Source of the DNA: Candidatus Opimibacter skivensis
Lineage (GTDB): Bacteria; Bacteroidota; Bacteroidia; Chitinophagales; Saprospiraceae
Direction of reading: 5' to 3'
Assembly (NCBI GenBank): GCA_016722045.1
Contig: JADKGY010000001.1
Span: 868,001-932,000 of the forward strand
DNA length: 64,000 bases
Part shown: positions 52,122-61,792 of the stretch, one piece after another
Layout of the letters: every line of letters starts with the position of its first letter
Numbering within the stretch: position 1 is the first letter of the stretch
Translations under genes and position numbers: made by a program
Notes under the pieces: model-generated
What the model was told of the DNA's origin: nothing
Databases searched by the model: none
What the model saw: the letters and a program-made list of their open reading frames with translations, nothing else

Positions 52122-53582
52122 TTAATGATGATCATGACCGGCGTGTGCGTCATGACCTGCTATTTCAAATTCCATATTTCCGCTTTCCACTTGCTGATAT
52201 GTAGTCGTCGCATTAGAATTTACGTATTGATCACCGGAACTCTTGAGTATATGTTTGATTTCAGCAATAGCTACAACAGGAGCTATCCGCACGAATATGA
52301 GGTAGAATGTAAAAAAGATTCCCAACGTACCTATGAAGATCCCCACTTCCACAATCGAAGGAACATAAAAGCTCCAACTGGATGGCAAATAATCACGGGC
52401 CAGTGTAGTAGCAATTATGACGAAGCGCTCGAACCACATTCCGATATTTACAAAAATCGACATCAGAAAAGTCATGGTTACATTTCTACGAATCTTTTTG
52501 GACCAAAATATCTGAGGTGAAAGCACATTGCAGGTCATCATTCCAAAATACGCCCACCAATATGGTCCAAGTGCCCTGTTGAAAAAAGCAAATTGCTCAT
52601 AGACATAACCTGAATACCAGGCAATGAATAATTCAGTCAGATAAGCAACGCCTACTATAGTCCCGGTCACAAGAATAATCTTGTTCATAGATTCAATGTG
52701 GCCGATTGTAATGTATTCCTGAAGATTGAGGACTTTGCGTGTGATAATCATGAGTGTTAGTACCATCGCAAAACCAGAAAAGATAGCTCCGGCAACAAAA
52801 TAAGGTGGAAAGATCGTGGTATGCCATCCGGGAATCACTGATGTAGCAAAGTCAAAACTTACAATGGTGTGAACTGAAAGTACAAGAGGTGTTGCTATAC
52901 CTGCCAATACTAAGGAAAGTGCTTCATGCCGTTGCCAGTGTTTGGCAGCCCCTGTCCAACCGAAAGAAAGAACATTGTATAATTTTTTTCTTAATCCTTT
53001 TGCTCTGTCCCGCACTGTTGCAAAGTCAGGTACTAATCCTGTGTACCAGAATAAAAGTGATACCGTGAAATATGTTGAGATCGCAAATAAGTCCCAAAGC
53101 AATGGAGAATTAAAATTCGGCCAAACAGGACCTCTTGTATTAGGATAAGGGAAAAAGAAAAAAGTAACCCATATTCTTCCAACGTGAATAGCTGGAAATA
53201 ATGCAGCACAGATAACGGCGAAAATGGTCATCGCTTCTGCAGCACGATTTACACCTGTACGCCATTTTTGACGGAATAATAATAAGATAGCTGAAATCAA
53301 GGTACCAGCGTGACCAATACCGATCCACCACACAAAGTTGGTAATATCCCATCCCCATCCAATGGTTCTGTTGAGTCTCCACGTACCGATACCCACCCAT
53401 ATTGTTATGAGTATGCAGATGACGCCAAAAGTCAAAGCACTTAAGGCCACAATGAAAGCCATCGTCCAAGCTCTGCTTGGTGCCCTTTCGGTAGGCGAAC
53501 AAAGATCTTCCGTGATCTGGTGATAGGTCTTATGCCCTTGAACCAGCGGCTCTCTGATCGGTGATGTAGGTCCTGAACCCAT
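52122..53582 (-). CDS. actC: Alternative complex III subunit ActC (NrfD/PsrC family)
   Basis: The 486-residue membrane protein has about ten helices of the NrfD/PsrC type and is thought to bind menaquinol and move protons. Segments include FVWWIGIGHAGTLISAILLL, FPYPNTRGPVWPNFNSPLLW, LSVHTIVSFDFATSVIPGWH and WAYFGMMTCNVLSPQIFWSK. A His-rich C-terminal tail (HDAHAGHDHH) is present. It follows actB by 52 bases. Confidence 0.95.
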   Translation of the reverse strand: MGSGPTSPIREPLVQGHKTYHQITEDLCSPTERAPSRAWTMAFIVALSALTFGVICILITIWVGIGTWRLNRTIGWGWDITNFVWWIGIGHAGTLISAILLLFRQKWRTGVNRAAEAMTIFAVICAALFPAIHVGRIWVTFFFFPYPNTRGPVWPNFNSPLLWDLFAISTYFTVSLLFWYTGLVPDFATVRDRAKGLRKKLYNVLSFGWTGAAKHWQRHEALSLVLAGIATPLVLSVHTIVSFDFATSVIPGWHTTIFPPYFVAGAIFSGFAMVLTLMIITRKVLNLQEYITIGHIESMNKIILVTGTIVGVAYLTELFIAWYSGYVYEQFAFFNRALGPYWWAYFGMMTCNVLSPQIFWSKKIRRNVTMTFLMSIFVNIGMWFERFVIIATTLARDYLPSSWSFYVPSIVEVGIFIGTLGIFFTFYLIFVRIAPVVAIAEIKHILKSSGDQYVNSNATTTYQQVESGNMEFEIAGHDAHAGHDHH

Positions 53583-53634
53583 ATTTTAAAATCTATTGAT
53601 AATAGGTTGTTCGTCTTTATTATTCATTCAGCTA

Positions 53635-56600
53635 TTAAGCATCTACTCCTTCTGCTTTGTTGATAATTCTTGCCTGATAATTGACAGCAGACCGGGTATT
53701 TACTTCTTCCAGTACAATATAATTCAATGGTGATTTCAGTTTTTCGTTAAGATCACCGGTTTCATTATTAAAATCTCCAAAAGTGATTGCTCCTGTAGGA
53801 CATGCAGACTGACATGCTGTTTTCACATCAGCATCTCGGAGCAAACGATCTTCTGTTTTTGCTCTCAATTTGCCTTCCTGGATACGCTGTACACAGAAAC
53901 TACATTTTTCAATCACACCTCTTGACCTAACCGTTACATCAGGATTTAAAACCATTCGTGTAAGGTTATCAGCACCATATGGTGTACCATCCTTTTCAGA
54001 TTTCATTCCAAGATCAGGTTCATTGATAGGCCAAAGATCTGCCGTAGTATAATCCAGCCAATTGAATCTTCTGACTTTATAAGGACAGTTATTTGCACAA
54101 TATCTCGTGCCTACACATCGATTATAAGCCATTTGATTTAGTCCCTCTGAACTATGATTAGTCGCATTGACAGGGCAAACATTTTCACAAGGCGCATTAT
54201 TACAATGCTGACACATCAGCGGCTGATATACAGCACTTGGATTATCAACATCACCGTAATAGTAACGGTCAATACGTAACCAAGCCATTTCATGATGGCG
54301 ACTCATTTCACGTTTCCCTACGACAGGAACATTGTTCTCAGCCATACATGCTACTGTACATGCACCGCACCCGATGCAGGAATTTAAATCCACATGCATG
54401 CCCCAATGATGGCCTCTTGCATAGGTAGCATCATGACCAGGGTATACCTGCATTTTATTCAGCTCCTGATGCTCATGACGCTCTTCCTGCAGATCATGAA
54501 TGAACTCATCTATGTTTTCGAGATGACTCTTCCTGATAATTGTCCTGTTGACTAGTGACCCCTGGTATCCCTGGCGAACGAGCCCGTAAGTCATATAAAC
54601 TGTTGCGGCTTCGTCAGCGTTTATTACCTGTTTCGTTTCACTATCCTCACCTGTAACGCCCATAGTGTGGTGATACTGTACACAGGAGTAATAATCTTCC
54701 TTTCCTTTTTTATCTGATACGGTAACTCCACTGGCATAATATTGAATCAAGCCATCACTATCCGTTTTCAACAATGGATTTACATTCACGCCTACACCTA
54801 AACCTGCACGACCAGTTGCTGCCCTTCCATATCCAAGTGCCAACGCAAATGTATCAGGAGTCTGTCCAAACTGCTTAATGACCGGAACGCGTAAAGTCTG
54901 TTCATTTACCACTACATCAGCCAATTCACCATTCTCTAAATTCTCGTGCGCTATAAATTTACGCGTGCCGTCAAATGCTACGGGCAGCGCTAAATAATTA
55001 CCCCATCCGCATCGGGTGACCGGATCTGGCATTTCCTGTAACCATGGATTATTAGAATGCTGACCATTCCCCATCGTAACAGTTTCCATGAATGTAATCT
55101 CCGAACCTGTTCCCGGTTGAATTAATTTTGAGGTCAGTAAAGAAAGATTGTTTTTATAAGAAGCGCCAGATGCAACGGGTGTATATGTAAATACACCATC
55201 ATGTAATAATTCATTCCATGTAGAAACTGAACTAACATTTGCTGCCCAAGTCGCCTTTAGATATTCATAATAAGGTTGTTCATTGGTAAATAATAAATCA
55301 TTATCACCTTTCCATTTCAACAGGCTTAATCCTCTCTCCCGTGTATCAAAAAGTGGGGCAATAGTTGGTTGTATCATAGAGACATGTCCACGAACCGGTT
55401 CAGCATCACCCCATGATTCGAGGAAATGATGATCAGGTGCCAGAACTTTGCACAATGCAGTTGATTCGTCAGGTGAAGTATTGGTACTAATACACAAAGC
55501 CACCTTGGACATTGCTTCACCAAAGGCAGAGCCAAACGGTAAATCATAGACAGGATTTGCACCATAAATGATGAGCGCGTCAACTTCCCCGCCATTCATT
55601 GAGGCGACTAGTGCGTTCACTTTACTTTCATCACCTTGTCTCTGATAAGAATATTGTTGAATGTCAACAGTAGATCCTTCATTTCCAAGCATGTGATTGA
55701 TGGCCGATGCCAGTGCCTGATCACCGATATTGTTTGAACCACATACCAGCAATGATTCACCTGGCATTTTTAATAGTTCGTCTGCTGTCTTATCTATCGC
55801 AGAGGTAAGTGAGCCGCTTAATGAAGGAGCGTTGATTGAAGATTCTCCTTTAGCTGATGCTATCTTATTATACAACCTGCCAAGCACAGCACTTGATTCG
55901 CTTGGCTTGATTCTTATCCTGTTGTCGGCATTTGTTCCTGTAAGGGACATATAACTTTCAATCTGGATATGCCTGGACATTTTGGCTTTGGTCGCATCCT
56001 TGATCTTCCTGTTTTTTGAATAGTCATGTGCATATTGCACAGGAGAGATCCATGTGCCCAGAAAATCGGCCTGAACACTGACGATCACTTTTGCTTTGTC
56101 GAAGTGATACCCAGGTACCATGGCAACGCCGTAAATAGCTTCATTAGCCTTGAGAATGGCTGCGGAAGAAACCGGATCGTAAATAGCAAGTTTTGTATTC
56201 GGATATTTAGTCTGAAATTCTTTCAGAACATTTTTCTCTGTAGGGCTAAGAATTGAATTAGCAACAATCGCGATTCTACTTTCAGGTTTTAGAGATGTAC
56301 TGACGAGGTCATCGACCTGGGACCATGTGGCAGTTTCAAATTTACCTTCTGCGTTTTTTATTTGAGGAGAACGAAGCCTGTGAATGTCATACAAGCTTAA
56401 CACTGAGGCCTGAGCACGTGCTGAAGTTCCGCCTGAAGAAATTGCAGATAACGGGTTGCCTTCCACTTTAATAGGCCGTCCCTCTCTGGTTTTCACCAAA
56501 ACGCTGCAATAATCTCCCCCAACTACATATGAAGTAGCATAATAATTGGCGACGCCAGGTACAAGGTCATCAGGTCTGGTGACAAAAGGAATGGCACGTT

Positions 56601-56832
56601 TGATAGGAATCTCGCAGCTGGCTGCTATAGTAGCAGCACTAATACTAAATCCGAGATACTTGAGAAAATCGCGACGCCCTGTCTGTGCAGAAGCAAATGA
56701 AGCTCCCTGGGCCAGCATTGATGCAACTGAACCATCGGGCATCTCCTGAGTGGCCTGATCAATGAATTTTTCATCGCGACCTAAGTCCTCTGATCCAATC
56801 CAAATATCATTGTATGATGACTGATCTTTCAT
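53635..56832 (-). CDS. actB: Alternative complex III subunit ActB, TAT-exported Fe-S protein
   Basis: The 1065-residue protein combines a molybdopterin-oxidoreductase-like domain (about 75-760, no Mo ligand expected in this family) with a ferredoxin-like domain. The twin-arginine signal TGRRDFLKYLGFSISAATIA lies at about 51-70 with a possible lipidation Cys73, after a 50-residue N-terminal extension. Four Fe-S sites are seen: CIGCGACTVAC, CQHCNNAPCENVCP, CVGTRYCANNCP and CSFCVQRIQEGK with CQSACPTGAI. ActB takes electrons from quinol oxidation and passes them to ActA hemes. Confidence 0.95.
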   Translation of the reverse strand: MKDQSSYNDIWIGSEDLGRDEKFIDQATQEMPDGSVASMLAQGASFASAQTGRRDFLKYLGFSISAATIAASCEIPIKRAIPFVTRPDDLVPGVANYYATSYVVGGDYCSVLVKTREGRPIKVEGNPLSAISSGGTSARAQASVLSLYDIHRLRSPQIKNAEGKFETATWSQVDDLVSTSLKPESRIAIVANSILSPTEKNVLKEFQTKYPNTKLAIYDPVSSAAILKANEAIYGVAMVPGYHFDKAKVIVSVQADFLGTWISPVQYAHDYSKNRKIKDATKAKMSRHIQIESYMSLTGTNADNRIRIKPSESSAVLGRLYNKIASAKGESSINAPSLSGSLTSAIDKTADELLKMPGESLLVCGSNNIGDQALASAINHMLGNEGSTVDIQQYSYQRQGDESKVNALVASMNGGEVDALIIYGANPVYDLPFGSAFGEAMSKVALCISTNTSPDESTALCKVLAPDHHFLESWGDAEPVRGHVSMIQPTIAPLFDTRERGLSLLKWKGDNDLLFTNEQPYYEYLKATWAANVSSVSTWNELLHDGVFTYTPVASGASYKNNLSLLTSKLIQPGTGSEITFMETVTMGNGQHSNNPWLQEMPDPVTRCGWGNYLALPVAFDGTRKFIAHENLENGELADVVVNEQTLRVPVIKQFGQTPDTFALALGYGRAATGRAGLGVGVNVNPLLKTDSDGLIQYYASGVTVSDKKGKEDYYSCVQYHHTMGVTGEDSETKQVINADEAATVYMTYGLVRQGYQGSLVNRTIIRKSHLENIDEFIHDLQEERHEHQELNKMQVYPGHDATYARGHHWGMHVDLNSCIGCGACTVACMAENNVPVVGKREMSRHHEMAWLRIDRYYYGDVDNPSAVYQPLMCQHCNNAPCENVCPVNATNHSSEGLNQMAYNRCVGTRYCANNCPYKVRRFNWLDYTTADLWPINEPDLGMKSEKDGTPYGADNLTRMVLNPDVTVRSRGVIEKCSFCVQRIQEGKLRAKTEDRLLRDADVKTACQSACPTGAITFGDFNNETGDLNEKLKSPLNYIVLEEVNTRSAVNYQARIINKAEGVDA

Positions 56833-56881
56833 GATCTTATTTAAATTCTGAAATAGCGTTTGTTCGTTTTGTTATTCTCAC

Positions 56882-58291
56882 CTAGTAGTGACATTTCTGG
56901 CACTCCAAACCTCCGATATCCTCGACCGTAATCTTAGTCTTTTCTCCTTTTGACAGAGCTTCGTGGTATGACTTGTAGGTCTCATAATATTTATTACCCA
57001 CGAAATTGACCTCGGTCTGTCTGTGACAGTTAATACACCAGCCCATGCTTAAAGGTGCATATTGATACATTTGATCCATTTCCTGGACTTTGCCGTGACA
57101 CTGCTGACATGCTATTTTACCTATGTTGACATGTTGGGAATGGTTGAAATATACATGATCAGGCAACATATGAATACGGGTCCATTCAATCGGGCCGGAA
57201 ATTTTTGGTTTCAGTTCATTCGTCATTGAACTGGCTATATTATCCCACTGTTCATTTACTGTTCTTATCCCGCGTCTGTCAAGTGCAGTAAGATTTTTGT
57301 CCTTCATATAGCTATCACCTATCCATTTTGTATAGATCGCCTTAATCTCATCATTGCTCAGTTTATCATAATTGTCAATGTACTTGTCTGTTGAAGGATC
57401 ATATCCATTTGAAGCAAAGATTTTGGTCAATTCCTGGGTTCCATAGAGCGTACCTTTCTTGATTGCTTTATGGCAATTCATACAGGTATTCGCTGCAGGG
57501 ATTCCGGCATGTTTACTTCTGCGTGCACTATCATGACAATATTGACAGTTAATACCCTGAAGACCTGCGTGGATTTTGTGTGAAAAATTAACCGGTTGAT
57601 CGGGTTTATAACCTTGCTGACGTCCGAAGGCGATACCATTGTTGACCGTAGTGTATCCACCAATCACGACAAGTGAGAAAATCAGGAAGGAAATGACACT
57701 CTTACTCCTGAGAAACTGAAGTACCGTCAACTCCTTAATCGGGTGGCTGTCACCTTCAGCCTGAGCAACAATATTCCTAAGATTTAGAATGGCCCGTGAA
57801 AGTGTAAACACTGTGATTAAAAGCACAGCAAAAAGGATCCAGTAGATGAAATCATTTGATTTATCTACACCACCGGGCGTTGGTTCTCCTCCTGCAGCCA
57901 CAGCTGCAACCGGTGCAGGCGGAGGAGCATTGATATACAGAAAAATGGATTCAATTTCTTCAGGTTTGAAAGCCCCAAAGGAAGTCATCACTGTCGGCTT
58001 CCATTTATTCCACAATTCAACAGCACGTGGGTGCCCTGAAGAAATCAATGCCTGGGAGTTATGAATCCACTTATAAAGGTCTTCTCTTGGATATGCAGCC
58101 CACCGCTCCTCAAATCCTCCGAGGGCAGGCCCGGTCATATCATCCTTCATATTCGCATTATGGCAGGCTTTGCAATTGTTCTGGAACAGAACTTTGCCGG
58201 CCGCTACTGTAGGTTCGGCATATGAGCTACCTACAATAAAAATCCAGCTAAACGCAAGGAGAAGGCAGTATTTCAAGCAGTTATGATGCAT
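56882..58291 (-). CDS. actA: Alternative complex III subunit ActA, hexaheme cytochrome c
   Basis: The 469-residue protein has a signal peptide (cleavage near SSYAE), a monoheme cytochrome c domain with C40-x-x-C-H44, two membrane helices (about 148-165 and 198-216) and a pentaheme domain with CxxCH at 249, 270, 395, 419 and 464. Usual ActA is pentaheme; the N-terminal cytochrome domain adds a sixth heme. ActA is the electron exit of the complex. It is the first gene of the whole minus-strand respiratory cluster, and a -7 box precedes it. Confidence 0.93.
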   Translation of the reverse strand: MHHNCLKYCLLLAFSWIFIVGSSYAEPTVAAGKVLFQNNCKACHNANMKDDMTGPALGGFEERWAAYPREDLYKWIHNSQALISSGHPRAVELWNKWKPTVMTSFGAFKPEEIESIFLYINAPPPAPVAAVAAGGEPTPGGVDKSNDFIYWILFAVLLITVFTLSRAILNLRNIVAQAEGDSHPIKELTVLQFLRSKSVISFLIFSLVVIGGYTTVNNGIAFGRQQGYKPDQPVNFSHKIHAGLQGINCQYCHDSARRSKHAGIPAANTCMNCHKAIKKGTLYGTQELTKIFASNGYDPSTDKYIDNYDKLSNDEIKAIYTKWIGDSYMKDKNLTALDRRGIRTVNEQWDNIASSMTNELKPKISGPIEWTRIHMLPDHVYFNHSQHVNIGKIACQQCHGKVQEMDQMYQYAPLSMGWCINCHRQTEVNFVGNKYYETYKSYHEALSKGEKTKITVEDIGGLECQKCHY

Positions 58292-58333
58292 AACATATAA
58301 AGTAGAGACTGTAATAATAGCTGATTATGGCTG

Positions 58334-58341
58334 CAAAAATA
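58334..58341 (-). promoter_or_regulatory. Candidate -7 box (TATTTTTG) of the act/cta cluster
   Basis: On the minus strand TATTTTTG matches TAnnTTTG and lies 42 bases before the actA start codon at 58291. I see no clear -33 TTTG at the right distance. With gaps of at most about 116 bases the 16.7-kb cluster could be served from here, though internal promoters are possible. Confidence 0.4.
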
Positions 58342-58419
58342 ATTAGATACAAGACTTAACCTGAATCCAAGGCTTACCTATTTACTATTTAGACTATGTC
58401 TAAACAATAATTGTTAAAA

Positions 58420-59214
58420 TCACACTGACACACGTGCTGCAATCCGTGGATAAGGGTGATAATTTACTAATTCAAAATCCTCAAAACCGAATGAAAAAAT
58501 ATCTTTTACCTCCGGATTGAGTTTCATTATGGGCAATGGTCTGGGGTCTCTTGATAATTGTTCCTGAACTTGCTCAAGGTGATCCATATAAATATGTGCA
58601 TCACCAAAAGTGTGAACAAAATCACCAGGCTGAAGATCGCAAACTTGAGCTAACATCAATGTCAGCAAAGCATATGAAGCGATATTAAATGGTACACCCA
58701 GAAAGACATCTGCAGATCTCTGATAAAGCTGGCAACTTAATTTCCCATCTGCAACATAGAATTGAAAGAGGCAATGGCAAGGAGCCAGAGCCATTTTGTC
58801 AATTTCAGCTACATTCCAGGCTGAAACGATTATCCTGCGACTATCGGGATTATTTTTTATAGCCTTCACCGCCAATGCAATCTGGTCAATCGTTGTGCCA
58901 TCCGCCCCGGTCCAGCTTCGCCATTGGTGACCATATACAGGGCCAAGATCTCCGTTTGAATCTGCCCACTCATTCCATATCCGGACACCATGTTCCTGCA
59001 GATAAGCAATATTGGTATCCCCTTTTAAAAACCAGAGAAGCTCGTAAATAATGGACTGTACATGAAGTTTTTTAGTCGTCAGTAATGGGAAACCTTCATT
59101 GAGGTCGAAGCGCATCTGGTGACCGAATACACTAATTGTACCTGTGCCGGTGCGATCACTTTTGCGTAAACCCTGATCCAGTATGTGGTGGAGGAGATCC
59201 TGATAAACCTTCAA
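58420..59214 (-). CDS. thyA: Thymidylate synthase
   Basis: ThyA makes dTMP from dUMP with methylenetetrahydrofolate. The catalytic Cys146 lies in LAPCHCLFQFYV, and RTGTGTISVFGHQMRFDL, GPVYGHQWRSW, RRIIVSAWN, RSADVFLGVPFNIASYALL and the usual end (YHPYPRI then AARVSV) are intact. The 264-residue length equals that of the E. coli enzyme. It is a single minus-strand gene between the act cluster and the small membrane protein. Confidence 0.97.
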   Translation of the reverse strand: MKVYQDLLHHILDQGLRKSDRTGTGTISVFGHQMRFDLNEGFPLLTTKKLHVQSIIYELLWFLKGDTNIAYLQEHGVRIWNEWADSNGDLGPVYGHQWRSWTGADGTTIDQIALAVKAIKNNPDSRRIIVSAWNVAEIDKMALAPCHCLFQFYVADGKLSCQLYQRSADVFLGVPFNIASYALLTLMLAQVCDLQPGDFVHTFGDAHIYMDHLEQVQEQLSRDPRPLPIMKLNPEVKDIFSFGFEDFELVNYHPYPRIAARVSV

Positions 59215-59310
59215 CTCTTATCCATTTGACGGCTAAGGTAAAAAGATATATGAAAAGAAATCATATTTGATTTAAGAACATTCTACATTACCCAGGCTCT
59301 TTAAGATGTC

Positions 59311-59574
59311 TTAGGGTGATAAAGGTTTTCTCCCCGGAAAAATAAGATTGCATATAATCAGGCAAACGATGGCCCCTGACACTCCTGAGAGTAATGTGCT
59401 TTTCAAATTAGTAGAAAGAATAACCCCAAGTTCTCCAAATACCCAATATCCTAAAACGCTTCCAAGTAGTCCAACAATAATGTTTCCAAATAAACCAAGT
59501 CCCTTTCCTTTGAAAATTAAACTTCCCAACCAGCCCAACACTACTCCAAAAAAAAGCATGATGACAATATCCAT
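59311..59574 (-). CDS. GlsB/YeaQ/YmgE (transglycosylase-associated) family membrane protein
   Basis: I start it at ATG 59574 (MDIVIMLFFGVVLG), about 87 residues; an upstream in-frame ATG adds a charged leader. Three glycine-rich membrane helices (FGNIIVGLLGSVLGYWVFGE and others) are typical of this small stress-linked membrane family. The function is unknown. The next plus-strand gene begins 278 bases on. Confidence 0.85.
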   Translation of the reverse strand: MDIVIMLFFGVVLGWLGSLIFKGKGLGLFGNIIVGLLGSVLGYWVFGELGVILSTNLKSTLLSGVSGAIVCLIICNLIFPGRKPLSP

Positions 59575-59852
59575 ATGATGTTTTTGGGGGACAATGCTTC
59601 TCTCAAACGTTGAAATCACTTTCCGCCCTGAATAAAACTTGCACCATTGGATAAAGTTTAGGCAAAAATGCTATTTAACCAATAAGGCATATGGAACACA
59701 CTCTATTCATTTTCTATAATCATTATGCTGACAGGCTAGTTTACCCTTACCCTTGAAAATTTTTCATTTTCAACGCTGAGCATTTCAGGCTTTGCAGATG
59801 GTTTATTTATTCCTAAGTATTTTACAGGCTGATTTAATCAAATTCAGTCCTG

Positions 59853-61691
59853 TTGGCATATAGTTCACTTCATCAATGCGTTGAAGATCTCTCTTCAGAT
59901 CAGTTGCTTCGAATACAGGATGAAGTGGATCCTTATCTTGAAATGGCTGAAATACATCGCCGTGTTTTTGATGCCGGTGGCCCTGCACTGCTATTTGAAA
60001 AAGTAAAAGGCAGCCCGTTTCGTGCGCTCTCAAATCTTTATGGCACTAAAGAGAGAACAGCATTTCTTTTTAGAAACACACTTGATCAAGTACAGGACCT
60101 CATCAGGTTAAAGGCTGATCCAGGAGACCTCCTTCGACATCCGTTTACGTATGCAGGAATTCCTTTAACTGCTTTAAAGGGCTTGCCATTAAGAGCGAAA
60201 TGGAATAGGCCTATCCTAAAAGGAATGACTAAACTTAGTTTGTTACCTCAAGTTGTATGTTGGCCTGAAGACGGTGGAGCATTTATAACATTGCCACAAG
60301 TCTTGAGTCTACCTCCTGGTGATACTACTATTTCTCATTCCAATATTGGGATGTATAGGATTCAGATCAGTGGTAATGAATATATCCGGGATGCAGAAGC
60401 CGGAATGCATTATCAGCTTCATCGAGGCATCGGTGTCCATCATACTTTGTATAATCAGAGCGGTGGAGAATTTAAGATTTCGATTTTTATTGGCGGACCA
60501 CCATCACATTCTTTTGCTGCTATCATGCCCTTACCTGAGAACCTAAGTGAGGTTACGTTTGCAGGATTATTGGGAGGCCGCAGATTCAGATACTTCTGGA
60601 AAGACGGTTACATCCTTTCAGCTGATGCAGATTTCTGTATTACAGGAACAGTGCGTATAAATGAAAAAAAACCAGAAGGGCCATTCGGTGATCACCTGGG
60701 GTATTATAGTCTTAAGCATGATTTTCCAGTATTGGATATTAAAAACATTTATCACCGGAAAAATCCAATCTGGCATTTTACTGTTGTCGGGCGGCCACCA
60801 CAGGAGGACAGCAATTTTGGTTGGCTTATTCATCAATTGGTCGAGCCACTGGCACCGACTGAATTTCCCGGCTTGAAAGAAGTTCATGCCGTTGATGCTG
60901 CAGGCGTTCATCCTCTCTTACTGGCTATAGGCCGTGAACGTTATATGCCCTTTCGTGAACCTGTGCCTGAAGAATTATTAACCATCGCCAATCATCTTCT
61001 TGGTAAAGGACAAACATCACTTGCGAAATATCTTTTTATTGCTTGTGATGAAGATGATCCTCATCTCTCCACGCATCGGATTCCCGAGTTTTTTCAACAT
61101 GTATTGAGCAGGATTGATCTAAGTCGTGACTTACATTTTCAAACCAGAACAACGATTGATACTTTGGATTATAGTGGTGACGGATGGAATAGTGGTTCAA
61201 AATTAGTGATCGCAGCGCGAGGCCCGGTAAGAAGAAAGCTGTCGAATGAAGTTCCTGCACATATTTTACTTCCTTCTTCATGTAAAAAAATGGAACTCAT
61301 AATGCCTGGCGTTTTAGCCATTTCTTTTGATCCGTTTTCAGATTACAATTCTGCGAAAAAAGAAATAGAATTATTGTGTCAGTCCATTTTACAATTGGAT
61401 CTTGAGCAATGGCCACTTTGGATTCTTACTGAAGAAAGCACATGGATGAGTGCACAAATAAATAATTTTCTCTGGGCCACTTTTACAAGATCAAATCCTG
61501 CAAAAGATATTTATGGAGCCGGAGCAGAAGTGATTGATAAACACTGGTCTTGTCAATCACCATTAATCATTGATGCAAGAATAAAAACTCATCATGCACC
61601 AGTGCTTGAATCAGATCCGAGAGTAAGTCAAAAAGTCGATAAGATGTTTGCTAAAGGAGGTATGTTGTATGCGAAAGTCAAAGGATTGTGA
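59853..61691 (+). CDS. UbiD-family decarboxylase
   Basis: The 612-residue protein is a prenyl-FMN-dependent (de)carboxylase. I use the TTG at 59853 because MAYSSLHQCVEDL matches the common UbiD beginning MAYxSLxxFIExL. The conserved pockets are IGMYRIQISGNEYIRD, HYQLHRGIGVHH, PEGPFGDHLGYYS with a catalytic acid, and the central TFAGLLGGRRFRY region. It needs the prenylated flavin made by UbiX (36857). The enzyme is about 120 residues longer than E. coli UbiD, as is common in the menaquinone (MqnL-like) members. I infer late menaquinone synthesis. Confidence 0.88.
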   Translation: MAYSSLHQCVEDLSSDQLLRIQDEVDPYLEMAEIHRRVFDAGGPALLFEKVKGSPFRALSNLYGTKERTAFLFRNTLDQVQDLIRLKADPGDLLRHPFTYAGIPLTALKGLPLRAKWNRPILKGMTKLSLLPQVVCWPEDGGAFITLPQVLSLPPGDTTISHSNIGMYRIQISGNEYIRDAEAGMHYQLHRGIGVHHTLYNQSGGEFKISIFIGGPPSHSFAAIMPLPENLSEVTFAGLLGGRRFRYFWKDGYILSADADFCITGTVRINEKKPEGPFGDHLGYYSLKHDFPVLDIKNIYHRKNPIWHFTVVGRPPQEDSNFGWLIHQLVEPLAPTEFPGLKEVHAVDAAGVHPLLLAIGRERYMPFREPVPEELLTIANHLLGKGQTSLAKYLFIACDEDDPHLSTHRIPEFFQHVLSRIDLSRDLHFQTRTTIDTLDYSGDGWNSGSKLVIAARGPVRRKLSNEVPAHILLPSSCKKMELIMPGVLAISFDPFSDYNSAKKEIELLCQSILQLDLEQWPLWILTEESTWMSAQINNFLWATFTRSNPAKDIYGAGAEVIDKHWSCQSPLIIDARIKTHHAPVLESDPRVSQKVDKMFAKGGMLYAKVKGL

Positions 61692-61792
61692 CACTTCGAC
61701 ATATCTCGAACAAGTTCGTCGATTTTGCTCAGTGTACTGGAATTAAACCTAATCATAAAAATGCAAGTCCGGCTGAAGGGATTTAAAGGCAA

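Noticed and set aside
53635..56832. Formate dehydrogenase or molybdenum reductase
   Set aside because: The protein resembles these, but the gene order actABCDEF with DUF3341 and NrfD neighbours and the TAT signal identify ActB.
58150..58185. Sigma-54 promoter (TGGCAGGCTTTGCA)
   Set aside because: It lies inside the actA coding region over the heme motif, and the spacing and direction do not fit any gene start.
59803..60033. Minus-strand 76-residue gene
   Set aside because: It is antisense to the conserved N-terminus of the UbiD-family gene.
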